Assembly: GCF_045679555.1 (NCBI RefSeq)
Contig: NC_092094.1
Location: 36,038,430 to 36,102,429, forward strand
Length of the DNA stretch: 64,000 bases
Direction: 5' to 3'
Source: Salvelinus alpinus
Lineage: Eukaryota; Chordata; Actinopteri; Salmoniformes; Salmonidae
The notes under the pieces are model-generated. The model saw only the letters and a list, made by a program, of their open reading frames with translations. It was not told where the DNA came from and ran no database searches. The stretch's first letter is position 1, and each line of letters starts with the position of its first letter. Shown piece by piece: positions 1 to 13,400 of this stretch. The translations under genes and the position numbers were made by a program.

Positions 1-10
1 GGCTCCAGGG

Positions 11-156
<146 letters not shown>

Positions 157-1620
157 TTGGGACGGTACAAAATACCAAAATGTAAACGGGGGATAAACGT
201 GATATAGATGTACTTTTCTAGGTGAAATCAAGGGCAGTAGGAGTAATCTGCATTACTTCCTCAATTAAAATACAAAAAAATATGATTTATAATGAATCAA
301 AGGCCCCCACTGGCCAGGCTGGAACAGAGAGTCTGGCTGAGGGCTAATGTTGGGGACGCTACTCGGCGGCAGACTTTAAAGCATGTGTAAACCCCGAGCA
401 ATGAGACATGTAATTTGTGGTGAGCTTGGGCCAATACGGGGACAGGCTTTCAGGGGGTGTCGGAGGCAGAGAGGAAGCACAGATAAGATTTCTCTGCAGG
501 GCAGGTAGAGTGTGTGGGCAGCCATGGTGCTCGGAGCTAACGCTGAATAAATATTTCAAATATGCTCAGCTCAAGTCTTATCGACTAGGGAGAGCGAGAG
601 AGAAAAAGAGGGCGAGAAAAGAGAGAGATGCTGCATTCTACTGAGAGCGATAAAGGGGAAATCTCATCTCCCTCTTGAGCATGACCATATCAGCTATAGA
701 AGCTCCACAAAAGAATGTATACACAGTTCACACAAATAAACCATTGGTATACATAGAAGAGTTTCTGATAATCCATGGCCATATATATATTTTTTTAAAG
801 GAACCCTTGTTTTACTTACTACAGTGGCTTTTAAGTAATGTATGCCATGGAACAACAGTAAATCTAACAATAAATTCATATCTAAACTCCATCAATTTGA
901 ATCAAATTCCAACAACTACTCTGGAAATGAATTTAATATTTATGAATCTAATTTAGTTTATCTGAATAATGATGAATAAACAAGGAAATTGAAGGTTTCC
1001 AAATCAATTCATGTTAGCTAAGAAAATTCTGCGGCTAGTTAGGTGCCAGTACTAGGGTACAGTAGTAATAGTGGGCTCTTTATCAAAGGGAAGGGAAGAC
1101 AAGAGAAGAGCGGCAGGGCATTAGCATTAGCTTGCAGGCCCGGTGTTGGCCGTTGTCTCCCTGCCTGTCTGACACATGCCAAGGCTGGAGCATATCTGGA
1201 GGCAGGGTGGAGTGAGGCTGGACCAGGGTTGGACCAGGGTGGTCAGCAGGGGCCCTGTGGTGCCTGTCAGTGGTGGCCACTCCGACCCCAAGCTCCAGCA
1301 CTGGCCACAAGTGTTTAATCCGTGTCGGGAGCGTTAACACTGAACGACCTCCTGGGTGACAGATCCGCCATGCGAGCCTTTTCCCCCCGAGGAGGTGGGG
1401 AGGGAGGGAGTGGCGTGGACTCTATTTCCCTTCCCTCCCTGTCAGCTCGACTCACAGACACATTAGCGCGCCGGGGCCGAATCCTGCCCAGTCACAGCAA
1501 CACACAGGGGCGGTCAGGTCGCAGGCTCTGCAGCAGCCGCCTGGGGAGGTGTGTCCTCTGTGACTGGGAAGGTGGTGAGCGTGTTAGAGGCAGTCATTAT
1601 GATACAGCACACACCACAGG
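157..1620. other. Non-coding stretch, presumed mctp2 intron
   Basis: No recognisable exon or repeat was found. A purine-rich GAGA-like patch lies at about 590-640. The segment from 1030 to 1600 is more GC-rich than its surroundings. It is presumed intronic because mctp2 exons lie to the right and the missing 3' exons of that gene should lie further left. Confidence 0.4.
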
Positions 1621-1649
1621 GCCAAAGAGCTCTATTTTCATGTCATTCA

Positions 1650-2420
1650 ACAAATGTAAACGCCTGGAGTTTGCTAAATGGCGTTGGCACTTGGATTGGA
1701 ACTGGTGCTATGGTAGGATGACATGAAAATAAAGCTCTTTGGCCATGAACAGCAGTGGTGGGTTTTGCGTCAAAATAAAGTTTTATATGCAGAAAATAGC
1801 CCCATAATTACTGTAAAATATGGTGTTGGAGCTTTGATGTTTGCTTCCACTGGTCCTGAGGCCCTTTTTAAGGTCAACGACATCATGACCTTTACCCAGT
1901 ACCAGGACATGTATGCCAAAAATATGGTTGCCTCGGCCAGGAGGCTGAAACTTGGCTGCAAGTAGATCTTTCAGCAAGACAATAACCCCAAGCACACATC
2001 AAAATCCCCCCCAAAATGTTAATTGACCACAAAATTCAACATTTTGCAATGGCCATCTCAGTCTCCGGACTTCAACCCCATTGAAAACCTGTGGTTTGAA
2101 TTAAACAGGGCAGTCCATAAACACATACAAAGGATATCAAGGATCTGGAAAGATTCTGTATGGAGGAATGGTCTAAGATCCCTCCCAGTGTGTTCCCCAA
2201 TCTGATAAATCATTTTAGAAAAAGCCTCAGTGTAGTTATCCTCGCAAGGTCAGGTATTGAAAACAGGGGTGCTAATAATTCTACCCCTATCTTTTTGAGA
2301 GAAGACATTTCTCAGAGCAATTGTATTATTAATTTTCTTGAGCATAGAGCATCAGTATTTGTATTATTTATTTATACATTCTTTTTTTGCTAAGGGTGCC
2401 AATAATTTTGGACCGGACTG
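1650..2420 (+). pseudogene. Tc1-like transposase relic (5'-truncated)
   Basis: Plus-strand fragments in several frames read like a Tc1/mariner transposase. They include a segment with the motif LFGHEQQWW at about 1737 and a later one with [14 protein letters not shown] near 2055-2090, where the catalytic Glu lies in PIENLW. The frame is broken by stops and frameshifts, and the 5' inverted repeat and DNA-binding domain are missing. The right end reads GCCAATAATTTTGGACCGG and stops at a TA dinucleotide (2421-2422), the normal Tc1 target. It is a dead copy inside a presumed intron. Confidence 0.8.
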
Positions 2421-2424
2421 TAAA

Positions 2425-3780
2425 ACCGCTACAGACACAGAGACAAAGCACCACGGCGGATGCACCAACACAGAGGGCTGCAGTGTTAATCATAGCAACA
2501 TCATCTGGCTTGTTTATCCTCTTTCATGCCACTTTATCATATTTCAAAAAGTTAATGAAAATGAATATATTTCACAATACAAGCCAATAAACAATACAAG
2601 CCAATAAACTTGAATATAATGTTTATTATTTTGAAGGAAATATGTTATTTTAGCGCTCTAATTGAAAGAGGACAACTGTCTGCCAGAGAAAGGCTCTCTG
2701 TATTATAGGAGGAAGCGTCTCAAGGTTACAGTTACCAGCTAGCCCCAAGACCTGTCAACTGACACACTGCAATCCACTATGGCGACTCAATAACAACAAT
2801 ACTGATTTTTCTTTTTTAAAGAAGGCATCGCTTAATGTTTCCAGATACTAATATCCTATTCTTTAATAATTAATACATCTCAGACTACTTTCTAAATCAT
2901 GCACACACATCACCATCAAGGGCTGTCTCCCTCTCCCTCCCTGCCACATTCCCACTGCAAACTCTGTGAGAACTCCCACAGCCATAGAGTTTAAGAGTGT
3001 AACCCCCTGAGACTGCAAGAACCCACTCCTTTAAGGCCAGCCAGCCGAGCCACACACAGTCCTCCAACTTTTTAAACAGAAAGAAAGCAGATGCAGAGAA
3101 AGGAACAAGAGGAAGTTTCTCAGGCACTTACGCAGTTTGACTTTACACTCCTCTCACACTCTTCTGGTCATACATACTGCATTACTGCATTGCAGTAAAC
3201 CAAAACGGGGCAGATCAGTGCTCACCAAACATGTCATTTTGGGGGACTGTGTTAAATAGAATAATTATAACAGCGCTGATTATGCCTTTGATCCTGGCCG
3301 TCCTGGTATTCTGGGTAATAGCCCCGGCCGCCGCGGAGGGGGGCGGGTGCAGCGACACCTCACAGGTGGTCCCCCGGGACCACTGGATCCAGATCTGACC
3401 CTGTCCTGCTCTCATCTGGGAGACAAGGAGTCTATCAGCCCAAAAAAGCAGCCTTGGCAGCTGCCAACTGTGTTTACAGCTGCACCGCATCAAACATTCA
3501 TCAAATACCATCTTTACATTCTGTGATGTGAGGCAATCAGCATTTCACAGGCTGTCAAATGATGTCTAAAACAGTTGCTACCTGGCAGTGTCAAAAAGAA
3601 AATGGTTCAAATAATCTCATAAGGTATACAGGTTTCTTTCTAGTCAGAACTCCTGACAGACGAGACTAGCTCATATGTTAAAATATTAATTCTACCTAAA
3701 TACTTAAAGCGCTCTAATGACAGCAAAGCTCAAAATCAGCTTTCAAGTGTAAATGACCCCCTTTTCATTTTTATACTTAC
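2425..3780. other. Non-coding stretch with a short GC-rich patch
   Basis: No exon could be supported. Positions 3310-3380 form a compact GC-rich, CpG-containing patch in AT-rich surroundings. It could be a small regulatory island, but no site is identified. Confidence 0.35.
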
Positions 3781-3990
3781 ATCCATTTCATCTAAATCAA
3801 AATTGTTCTCAACTTTAAACTTCTGAAACAGATTAATATGGCCAGCTAATACATGCTCATTTAGTATGTTTGAGAAACTTCTGTTCTGTTGGTCCAGCGG
3901 ATCCACAGAATGGAGGATTTCACTTTCACAGTATTTTCCCATGAAGGATTCTAGTTGGGAACAGTAAGCGATCTCCCATCAGGCTCTCCA
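3781..3990 (-). other. Unrecognised exon-like segment
   Basis: On the minus strand a frame opens after a TGA at about 3978. It encodes a stretch of ordinary protein composition (it includes HSVDPLDQQNRSFSN and FDLDEMD) and ends exactly at a strong splice donor, GAT|GTAAGT, with the GT at 3780-3779. The neighbouring frame immediately upstream is also open and protein-like (it includes ALLNYVVESLMGDRLL), so a frameshifted or partly decayed exon is possible. The family is not recognised and it does not resemble the expected C-terminus of MCTP2. It could be an exon of an unknown gene, a processed gene fragment or chance. Confidence 0.3.
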
Positions 3991-6360
3991 CTACATAGTT
4001 CAGCAGTGCTATAGCTCCCTCTACAGGCACTGGAAATGTCTGCAGGAAAGAACTCTGGGTGACCCCTCTCTCTGCAGTTGCTGCTGATGTATAGCACATT
4101 CATCTAGCTCAGTGTTGGGAAGAAGCACATTTAAAAGGGAGTTATTTGATGAAGATTTTAGCTGTCACGCTCTCTCTCTCAGAAGAAGGGGACATGCCGT
4201 TGTTGTCAAACTTTAGAAAAAGGCACTTCCTAAGCTCATTACTGTAGCATAAACAAGCACTGAAAAATATATACATTTCTTGTTTGCATTTCCGTTCACT
4301 GATGAGGAGGTTTATGAGGCTTTGCAGGAGAAAAAAAATTAATGTGTGAGAAAGATTATTTTAACATGACCTAATTAGAATGTCACCTATGGGTGGAAAA
4401 TCCAAGGTATAACTTCACTTACAAAGGAGATTACGCAATCAGAATCAGTAACCTCCAGCCTTGCAAAAAATTACAGTGCTGCAGAAGTTTGCATTCTTTC
4501 AAGGCTTCCTCTTCGCATTATAATACTCTATGGCAGCAGAATGCCTGATGAGCCATCAATCTTGATTTCAAAACTGAGTACATTATATACCCAATTTACT
4601 CAGAATACATACTTATCTGATTGCCACAGGGAAAAGTTATGTGCCTGAGAAGTTTATACAAAATTCTAACATTCTCCATACTTCCCTCTGTTAACATAGA
4701 CCAGACCTGATGTAGACCTACAGGGCAAAACATTGCCAATGCAGCTCATGGGAGATTAGATTGCAGTGTACTTTTTGTCAGACAAATCTCTCATACAAAC
4801 TAAAAATACTTCACACATACCAAAAGGTATTTTATAACGCACACATGAAGATCCACATTCCCTGAATTGACTGCTTCATCTGAGCAGCAATGTATACTGC
4901 ATGTTGTGAGCAGGTCAGAGCATTAGCCTATGGGACTTACAGCAGCTTGGTGGCTAAGGCTTCCTGGTAAGGCACTAGCGAAGGATCCCACAGTCCTGGG
5001 ATGAAACCACATCAGCGGTAATGCATTACAGGATGCATATGGAGTAAAACAGCAGGAATGGTCTAGCTGGCTGATAAATAATGTATTGTAATGTATATTA
5101 AAGGCTGAGCCAACACTGCAGCCGTTCCTAGCAGCATATTCTGAGAAGCAGCAGAAGCAGAGGCAGAGTGCTGCTGTAGAAAAGAGCAGACAGTATTCTA
5201 ATTATGCACATCTGAGAGGCAAGCAGAGGCCATCTGTCAGTGTCTGAATCAGTTACCTTATTACCAGTGCCTAAAGATATAAATATAGGAGAGGGAGCTG
5301 CTTTCATTAAGGCACACGGTGGCATGCTGCTTCAGACGGCTCCAAACACAAACTTAATTGCAAATGAGGACTTGTTGTGAGGAGGAGTGGCCCTAGTGTG
5401 GCTGTGCTGTCGCTGACCCCGCAGAGGGCCAGGGCACTAGCGTGTGTAGTGGTATGCCACAGGGCTTGTAATGGCTGTCAAGGCCCCTCGGCTGCCCTCT
5501 CGTCTCACATGGCAAGGATTTTGTCTGTCTGTGTTTTTACTCACGCCCAGGAGTTCTCTTTGACTGTCGATCCGAAGGCCATATTCAGGCTATGATTGTT
5601 GCTGCTCATCATGCAGTGAGGTGTTGTGGATGAGATGCCTGATTAGAAATCAGAACTTTTCTCCGGTCTAACTCTATCTGCTGGTGAGTGGGTGATAAAC
5701 ACTACTTATTTATCAGCAGGCTGATTCACTCTCTCCTCAGGCAAGTCTCAGACACCTTTGACACCAGCGCTTTGGGAAGCACACCTCATTCCAGAGGAAG
5801 CCATAGGGCTCAGTGGACTGCAGATAGCCAGACTGCTGTATTGCAGTGTCTGTCTCTAAATAGAACTGCCTGGGTACCAAACTGTCCATCTTCCTCACAA
5901 TGAAGATAAGACAACACACAGAAAACATTTCCTTACTTTCAACAGGAGCACTATGCTCATACTAAATCAACAAAACATCTATCTACTTAAAGTATACATA
6001 TTTAGATCGATTTTTCCCACAGTAATAAAATAATGTACACATTTCTGGCAGAGGTATGCCAGAGTAATCCCTGTTTTTCCCTCCCCAGATCTCCTATTTG
6101 TGGGCTGGTCTTGAACAGCAGGTGTAGTAGAAGTGAAAAAGAAAGACTACCACACTCTGGTGGCCTGCACAGCATCTCATTTTAGATGGGTGCCAGGAGA
6201 TGGCCCTATACCGCTGACCTGTCACCTGTCAGCCGGCCTACACTCCTGCTTTCCTGACTGCCTGTTCTCCTGCATGGCTGACTACCTGCCTTTCTCCCTC
6301 CCAGTCTCTGCCTATCTGTCTATGCGCCTGCATACAATATACTCTACCTTCCCGTCAGTC
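3991..6360. other. Non-coding stretch
   Basis: Mostly AT-rich sequence without a supportable exon, transposon end or tandem repeat. Presumed intron of mctp2. Confidence 0.35.
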
Positions 6361-6364
6361 AGTA

Positions 6365-6608
<244 letters not shown>

Positions 6609-7375
6609 TCCATACCTGTACCACAGGCTCTGATATGGTGAGCCAGGCCATTGCCTGAGGGGACATCCACCTGAGGATCAGTGAGCAGGGTTTAAAGAAT
6701 ACACCAGGTATGAAATGCACGTCATCCCGAAACAGAACATAGAGAGGAATAAAGGCTGTGAAGACAGGGATCTGTCTGTGACCGCTTCCTCACCCTGACT
6801 TGACGCTGCCAGGGCTTTATGGCAAGAGGATGCTCTTAATCATGACATTACATGTACTTTAAGGGGGATTCATGGGGTGAAATAAAGATTATTTCAGCTT
6901 AGGGCAATAGATCACAACGCCTCATTAAAACCTCTAAACAGAGACATTTATACAAGGTTCAAATCTCCCAGGCCGACTGTCACTCCTCCTCCACACAGAA
7001 AAGCAGGGGGAAGGCTTTACCAGGAAGTCAGATGACCAAACGGCCAGACCGAAGCCCTTCACATAAAGCCCTAGTGCCAGAAGAACACTGAAGGAAGACA
7101 AGTGGGGTTTGAATTAAAGGATAGAGCACAGCTTCTACTTTACTTTCAAATGCAAAATGAAGATGAAGATGGGAGCTTTGATTCATTGGAAGTACGTGAC
7201 TGAGAAACAGTAACAAGAATCTAGATACGTATACCTGAATTAACCATACTGTCCATTATCTATTTCACAGAGACGAAGGAAAGGGTTCAAATGTTCTGCA
7301 GTGAAATAGGACAGAGACACCACTTGCACAGCCCAAGGCTTAGCGCTAGTTCATTAACATGGGGCAATGACTTAC

Positions 7376-7495
7376 CAGGAAGGCTATTATACTCCGCTGC
7401 GTGCTCTCCCACTGAAAACAGCTTTTAATGTACTGTAACGTATGCAGCACTGCCATGGTGATTTTCCGAACTCTGTAGATATTCTGGACAAGAAC
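7376..7495 (-). CDS. mctp2: mctp2 coding exon 16 (last exon in window)
   Basis: 120 nt, 40 codons, phase 0 both sides. It encodes [20 protein letters not shown] and SIIAFL. The donor CTG|GTAAGT cuts at the start of the first membrane segment. The following exon, which should encode a WNFELYMIPL-like helix, was not found in the window. Confidence 0.92.
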
Positions 7496-10400
7496 CTAAT
7501 GGGAAAATCAGATGGCAAATGGCAGTTAGCATGATTTGATTAAAAGCTTTATTTGTATGATTCATAAGCAGGTTTATTCAGGTTTACTCAAGGCCTTATT
7601 TGCTGCTGTGTGGCTTTATTAGTTTGATGTCTGGAGCTAATAAAGCCAATTAGTTAGACTATGACCAATCAAAGCTTCTATGCTGCTTGCCTGTGACAGC
7701 TTTGTTTCTGTTATATGAGGGGCATGTTCCAGTACTCACATTTCACTCCTTCATCCAACAAATTGTATCTACCATGCTTTATGTGTATAAATCATGAATT
7801 TTAGATTATATAGGCCTAAAATTCATTGCTAAAACAAACCTTTTTGGCAAATTTTGGGTTGTCCTCCAGGAATTTTTCCTCTTTTGGTTTGAAGGTTCTG
7901 ATGCCGGCTCTAACCTGAGAAAGATATTACAAATGATCAAAGACAAATACAATCCAAAAGCAATGAAAAGGAAACTCAATGCAATGGGAAAACTCAGTTT
8001 ACAGTGAGTACGGTATATGACTGGGTCATCTGTCAAAGAGCATTAGCTAGGCTAGAATCAGCCAGTGAATTCTTACTGGGTTATAGTGGACTTCCATCAC
8101 CAGTGAGATGGTCCCTTTGGCCGGACCCCCCCAGTTCGCTTTCTTTAACCCCCGGGTGACCTGCTGTCCATTCTGAACCTGTAGCGGTGGAAAATGCATT
8201 ACAATCAATAGCACCTCTCTGACCCATGACATGTTTTACGACTTGTCAATGTCAATGAATAAACTATAAGCCCATTATAAATCCAAGGATCCCCATTTTA
8301 CTGTGAGTAATGGAATGGCCACTCTGCCCAGAAAGTCTGGGGCTTTGTCTCCGTCTTCACCAAAGACCGTCAGCTCCAAAACATCATGGATGTCCTTTAT
8401 TGGGCTGCCAACAGATAACCAGTTAGTCCGAATCCGAAGGAATACATTCACTTGCATCAATGTATACAAAGTACACTAAAAGACCAAGTAAAAACACATG
8501 TACAATGTAAAGACTTTTTTCCACTCAGGGCTGAGTGTTTTGTAGATGGTGTGAGTCTGTAGCCTGCTGTTCCCTAGCTCCAGTACACAGAATGGATCAC
8601 TTTTCCCTGCAAAGAAAGAACAAAGCTGTGTTAAAATGTGTGTGCAATTGTAGATTAACTTAGCCATAGAACTTAACCAGTTAAAACGGTACTGGTTAAA
8701 AGTGATATATCACCATTGAGATCAGTTGATGTGAGATCTGTGGCACTGACAACCTTGACTTGAAGGAAGCCAACCTCCCTCAAATGTTTGTGAGAGTTCT
8801 TCAAACTCTGCAAAAGTAAAATGATACAAACAGTCTTACTTAAATGTATTAACGCAAGCTAGTATTCCTAGAGAGCTTTTGAAATGTACTTACTTATCTA
8901 CTAGTAGCACTTATATTAATTCAACCATGTAAAATGTCAAAAGTGGCATGAATAAATAGTAATATGTCACTAAACATGCTAACATATTTCTCTAGGATTT
9001 GGTCCCTCTCGTCTGGCTGTTCCAGGGGAGTTTTGTTGAGTTCGTTGATGGACACCCCACAGCAGGGGTTGAGGGTGACCAGGAACACCAGCCTGCCCTT
9101 GTCTTCGTCCAGGACATGGGTGTAGAGCTGCTGTGTGGCTACTGGCAGCCTGGACAGGTCCACCTCAAACCTAGATAATGATGGGATCAGTCTTCAATAT
9201 CACTACTTAATAAGAATCAAATTAAAATCAAATCAAATGTATTCATAAAGGCCTTTTAAGAGCAGCAGATGGGACAAAGTGCTTATACAGAAACCCAGCC
9301 TAAAACCCCAAACAGCAAGCAATGCATATGTCTATTTGAAAGAACAGCAGTCGTACCACAAAAACAACACTATCAGAATAAAGCAAATCAATACTCACAT
9401 TCCCCAGGATTCCTCGCTCTTCCTGCCTCTCTTAGCAAACACCTCCACCTGCAGTGGCTCCAGACAGTCCTCATACTTGTTGAAGTCAAACCTCTCCCTC
9501 CACTGAGGGTTGGCTTGAACGCACAGGTTCTGGGGGAGAGAGAAAGAGCAGAGTGCTGATACAGTACTGTAGCGTGGGTGGGCACTGGCACAATCACACA
9601 CAGAGCCTGGTGTGGAGCAGTGTCAGGTTTAATGCAGTGTCACAGTGAGCAGAGACTACATGACAGGTGGATTAAGTCTTCATTCAGTGCTACCAGGAAG
9701 GGGCGGGGGAGAGGAGAGGAGGGTTTTTTGTGTGAGCGCACCTCAGCCTCCTCTCTGGGATCGTAAACACTGACAGCATCCAATTAGAATTAGCTTTGTT
9801 CAACAAACAAGCTGAAACGAAACCAGAGAGGTTTACAGAGAAATGACATGGAAACACAAGACGGGCGCACTGCGGAATCATCAGGGGGGAGGCCAACAAG
9901 TAGAGGTAGATGAGCAGGGCATGCTGGGTATGCAAATCAAGTAAAGCATAGTGAAGCCCTCCACCTGAAGGAGAGCATAGTGGGGAGATTGTACAGTGGC
10001 AGAGAGGCCCAGTCTAATGAGCTGCTCTGCCATGTCCCAGTGAGCCAAGGTGGAGGTGAGCCACTGACAGGCACCTGCTGAGAGTAAGGGAGGGAGAGAA
10101 GGAGAGAGAGGGAGAGACAGAGAATGAGAGAAAGTGGGTGGTGAAAGGCCGGTGGAAAGCATGTGCAAAGGGTAGGGGAAGAGAAAAGAGGAAGGGAGGA
10201 GGCAAAAAAAACAAGGAGAAATAGATTGAGAAAGAAGCTCACCTTGCTCTTGTACTTCTGCTCTCCCAGTCTGTAGCGCACATAGATGTCCCCCTGGACA
10301 TTTTCAGGCATGTCCTGTCCCTCTACCAGGGTGATACCAAACACTCCACTCCACAGCTGGCTGTTCTTGGTGGCCTCAGCCGAGCGCTGGGTCTGGGCTT

Positions 10401-13400
10401 TATCTTGGGGCTGGGTTTGGTCCCCCTTTTGGTTCTGGCCTCCCTAAGAGACACAAACATGGACACACAGCTGCATTAAGACACCCTCCATGACAGAACT
10501 CTCTGAGTGGCTACCCCACTTCATTCACCTGCCCCTCAAATCTGGCACCTCATTACATATATAGATTGCATGAAAGTACTGTAGGACTCCGCTAGGCTCC
10601 AGACCCTCTCTGTTTGAGAACATTAGCCCATCTCCAGTGACAGCAGCAGAGCCACACCAGCGAGGAGAGGTGCGGTTCCTGGAGAGAGGGAATGTCAGTG
10701 AGCAGAGCACAGCAGCCAGATGTCCCTGGCTGTGACAGTCCCACTCATCACAGACCCAGAGACAGAGTGGGGGGAGGCAGGACACTTGGCATACTGCACA
10801 GGAGACAGCAGGCAGCAGTGAGTAATGATGCAATCCAACCACACAACCCTCTCATCAGCAAATTATGCATGGGTGTACATACAGTCTGGAAATGATATAT
10901 ACAGCATTGTACACATTGGTCTATTCTTCACTAAATCCCAAACCAAAATGTTGACTGTCTTCAGTGATATCTCTTATCTCAATTGTCCAATCCAATTTCT
11001 AAAATCAACTATTAGGGTGTTAAATGTCCAGGATGTCAAAACACTGAGACATCCAGGACAGCCCCTCCCAAATGATCCAACAGTCCTGCCGTGACACAGT
11101 GGGAAACAGAGGAGGAGAAACAGGCCTTGATATGTGTCCCTGTGTTAAAGTTCCCTTGAGCCTGTGCAGTGATAGGCCGTCTCTTTCAAAACAAACAGCA
11201 GAGAGAGAGAGAGGTTGTGTGGGCTGACTAATTAAAGAGCAGGGCTATAATCTGCTCTGACCTCTTTGATACTCTGTCTCCCTCTGCTGCCTTGGCCGGC
11301 ACAGCTTCAAACGGCTCCCCTGCCACCCCGTCCCTCCCATCTCCTCTCCCCTTTTCTCCAGGGTCACCGCCCACACCGCAGCCCAGGGCCCAGGCCGCTG
11401 GGGATCAGAGCCTGTACGTCGGTCTCAGGGACCTGCATTAACATGGAATACCACGGCACAGCGCTGCTCGGCCCTATAAATACCTCTGCTCTGCTCTCTA
11501 CAGAGGAGGAATACAGAGGAGTGGAGGATCGACATAAAGCAGGGCCTGGCCAAGTCATCCCAAGTGTTTATCTTGGACACAGTTCTATCTCAGCGGCCAA
11601 TAAAACAATTCCACTTAACTGTAAGTGGCCCCTAAAGAGAGTCTATTCCTGGTCCTAAAAGGGGTATGCGATTGCTTCCATATGGTGGGACAGCATGGGG
11701 ACGAGCAGGATGAGCTCAAACCTAGGTCCATTTGGCTGGTACCTCGGCTCTGTCCATCCACAGCTGTGATATTACATCCTAACATCTGGGTTATTGCCCG
11801 CTATGCCTGGGAATTATCAACCTCGCAAATCTTCGGCATCCCACACTGGCAATGTGCCTCGAACATCAGAGCAGGCCCCCCCTCTCTCCCACACGGCCTC
11901 CTCCAGACAGAAACACTATCAAGCAAAGCACAGAAACAGAGTTTTACTGGGGCAGTTGCCATTCACTGCATCTGTGGTAGTTGTCTCTGTGGTAGTGTTG
12001 AGAGTGAACAGGAGTGGGGAGTAGCAGTGGGAGATGAAGAATGACTAGGAGCTTAGTGCTCAGTCCCGGCCACCAGATAGGTGTCAAATGGAACAGTAAT
12101 TTAGAGAAATATCATCTTTGCTAAAAATATGGATTCAAACATCACATTAACATTGTCATACGGCCACCGAAATGTCTTGGTACCGCCATCTGCCTCTGCT
12201 AAATGACAGGATAAATTTGCACCACGATTTGATGAACATTTTCACATCTCTCTATCTGCCCATTTATCCATCTGCAGAGCATACAGTGACTATGTGAATT
12301 GTGTTTTATTTCTTACCTGTTTAACACCAAACTCAGATTCAGAGAGAGATGAAACAGTGGCAGATGAAGTGACTGGATAGGTGTGAGAATAAACCCACAA
12401 GCACCATAATGAGAAGAGCACCAGTCCAAAACACAACAACACTAACTGCATCCAATTTCAGCCTTCATCACAATGCTTCAAATGAGAGAGCTGTATTACG
12501 GGCTGTATATTAAACCCAAAAAGGCTCTACTCCAAACTGTGCTTAGTCAACATGTAAATATGATGTTATCATGTTTAGATCATTTCTAATGCATGGTTTA
12601 GTCTGACACTTGACTCTACACAATTCCAAATAGAAAATGCAACTTGTCATTATGAAACCATGTGTACGAAATACATTATTTAAGGTTGAAAATGCATGCA
12701 CAAAAACCAAAATCCTGGGACTATACTTCGCTCTTTGTTATGATCGTCATATATAATACAGTGATCTACTGCCACCTGCTGCTGGATATCAGGCACAATC
12801 TCAGCCATATTTGGATTTCTCTGACTAAAGTAATGGTTATACTGTTAGTAAGTCTAGTACTGTATGTCTATTCTAGCAATAGACATTGGCATATACTGAC
12901 ATTGAACAGATTTTAGAATTAGATGTACACAACAAAATTATGCAAGTAGAAAGGAGACCAGTGGAAAATAGAACATTCTAAATCCTACCCTCTTTTTCTG
13001 GTGCCATTTCTGTAAACGAGAAGAAAGAAAATCAGGAAATTTTGAAAATATAGTGATTGAAAATATTGACGTTGAAAATTAGAGATGTAACATTAGACTC
13101 CAATCAAATGAGGCTTACACGTTTTTTGATAGTAGCGTCTCTAAAAGTGAGGCATGTGTCCATGACGATGACCCCCATGTCATCCTCCAGACTGTTGGGG
13201 TCCTCTAGACTCAACACCATCTCACCGGTCCTGGACAGAGAGAGACAGAGACGTACTGCAGTTTACTAGATAATACTGAGTGATTAGCAGAGCATGTGTA
13301 TTACTCACTTGTCTAATTCAAGGTTTTTGATGAGAATCGTGCTGGAACCCATGAAGTCATCAGTGGTTAGGTCCTTATCATAGACCTGCAACAGTTAGAA

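Noticed and set aside
10014-10344. Extended frames running past mctp2 exon 8 into the intron
   Set aside because: They read through a clear donor (AAG|GTGAGC) into pyrimidine-rich intron sequence.
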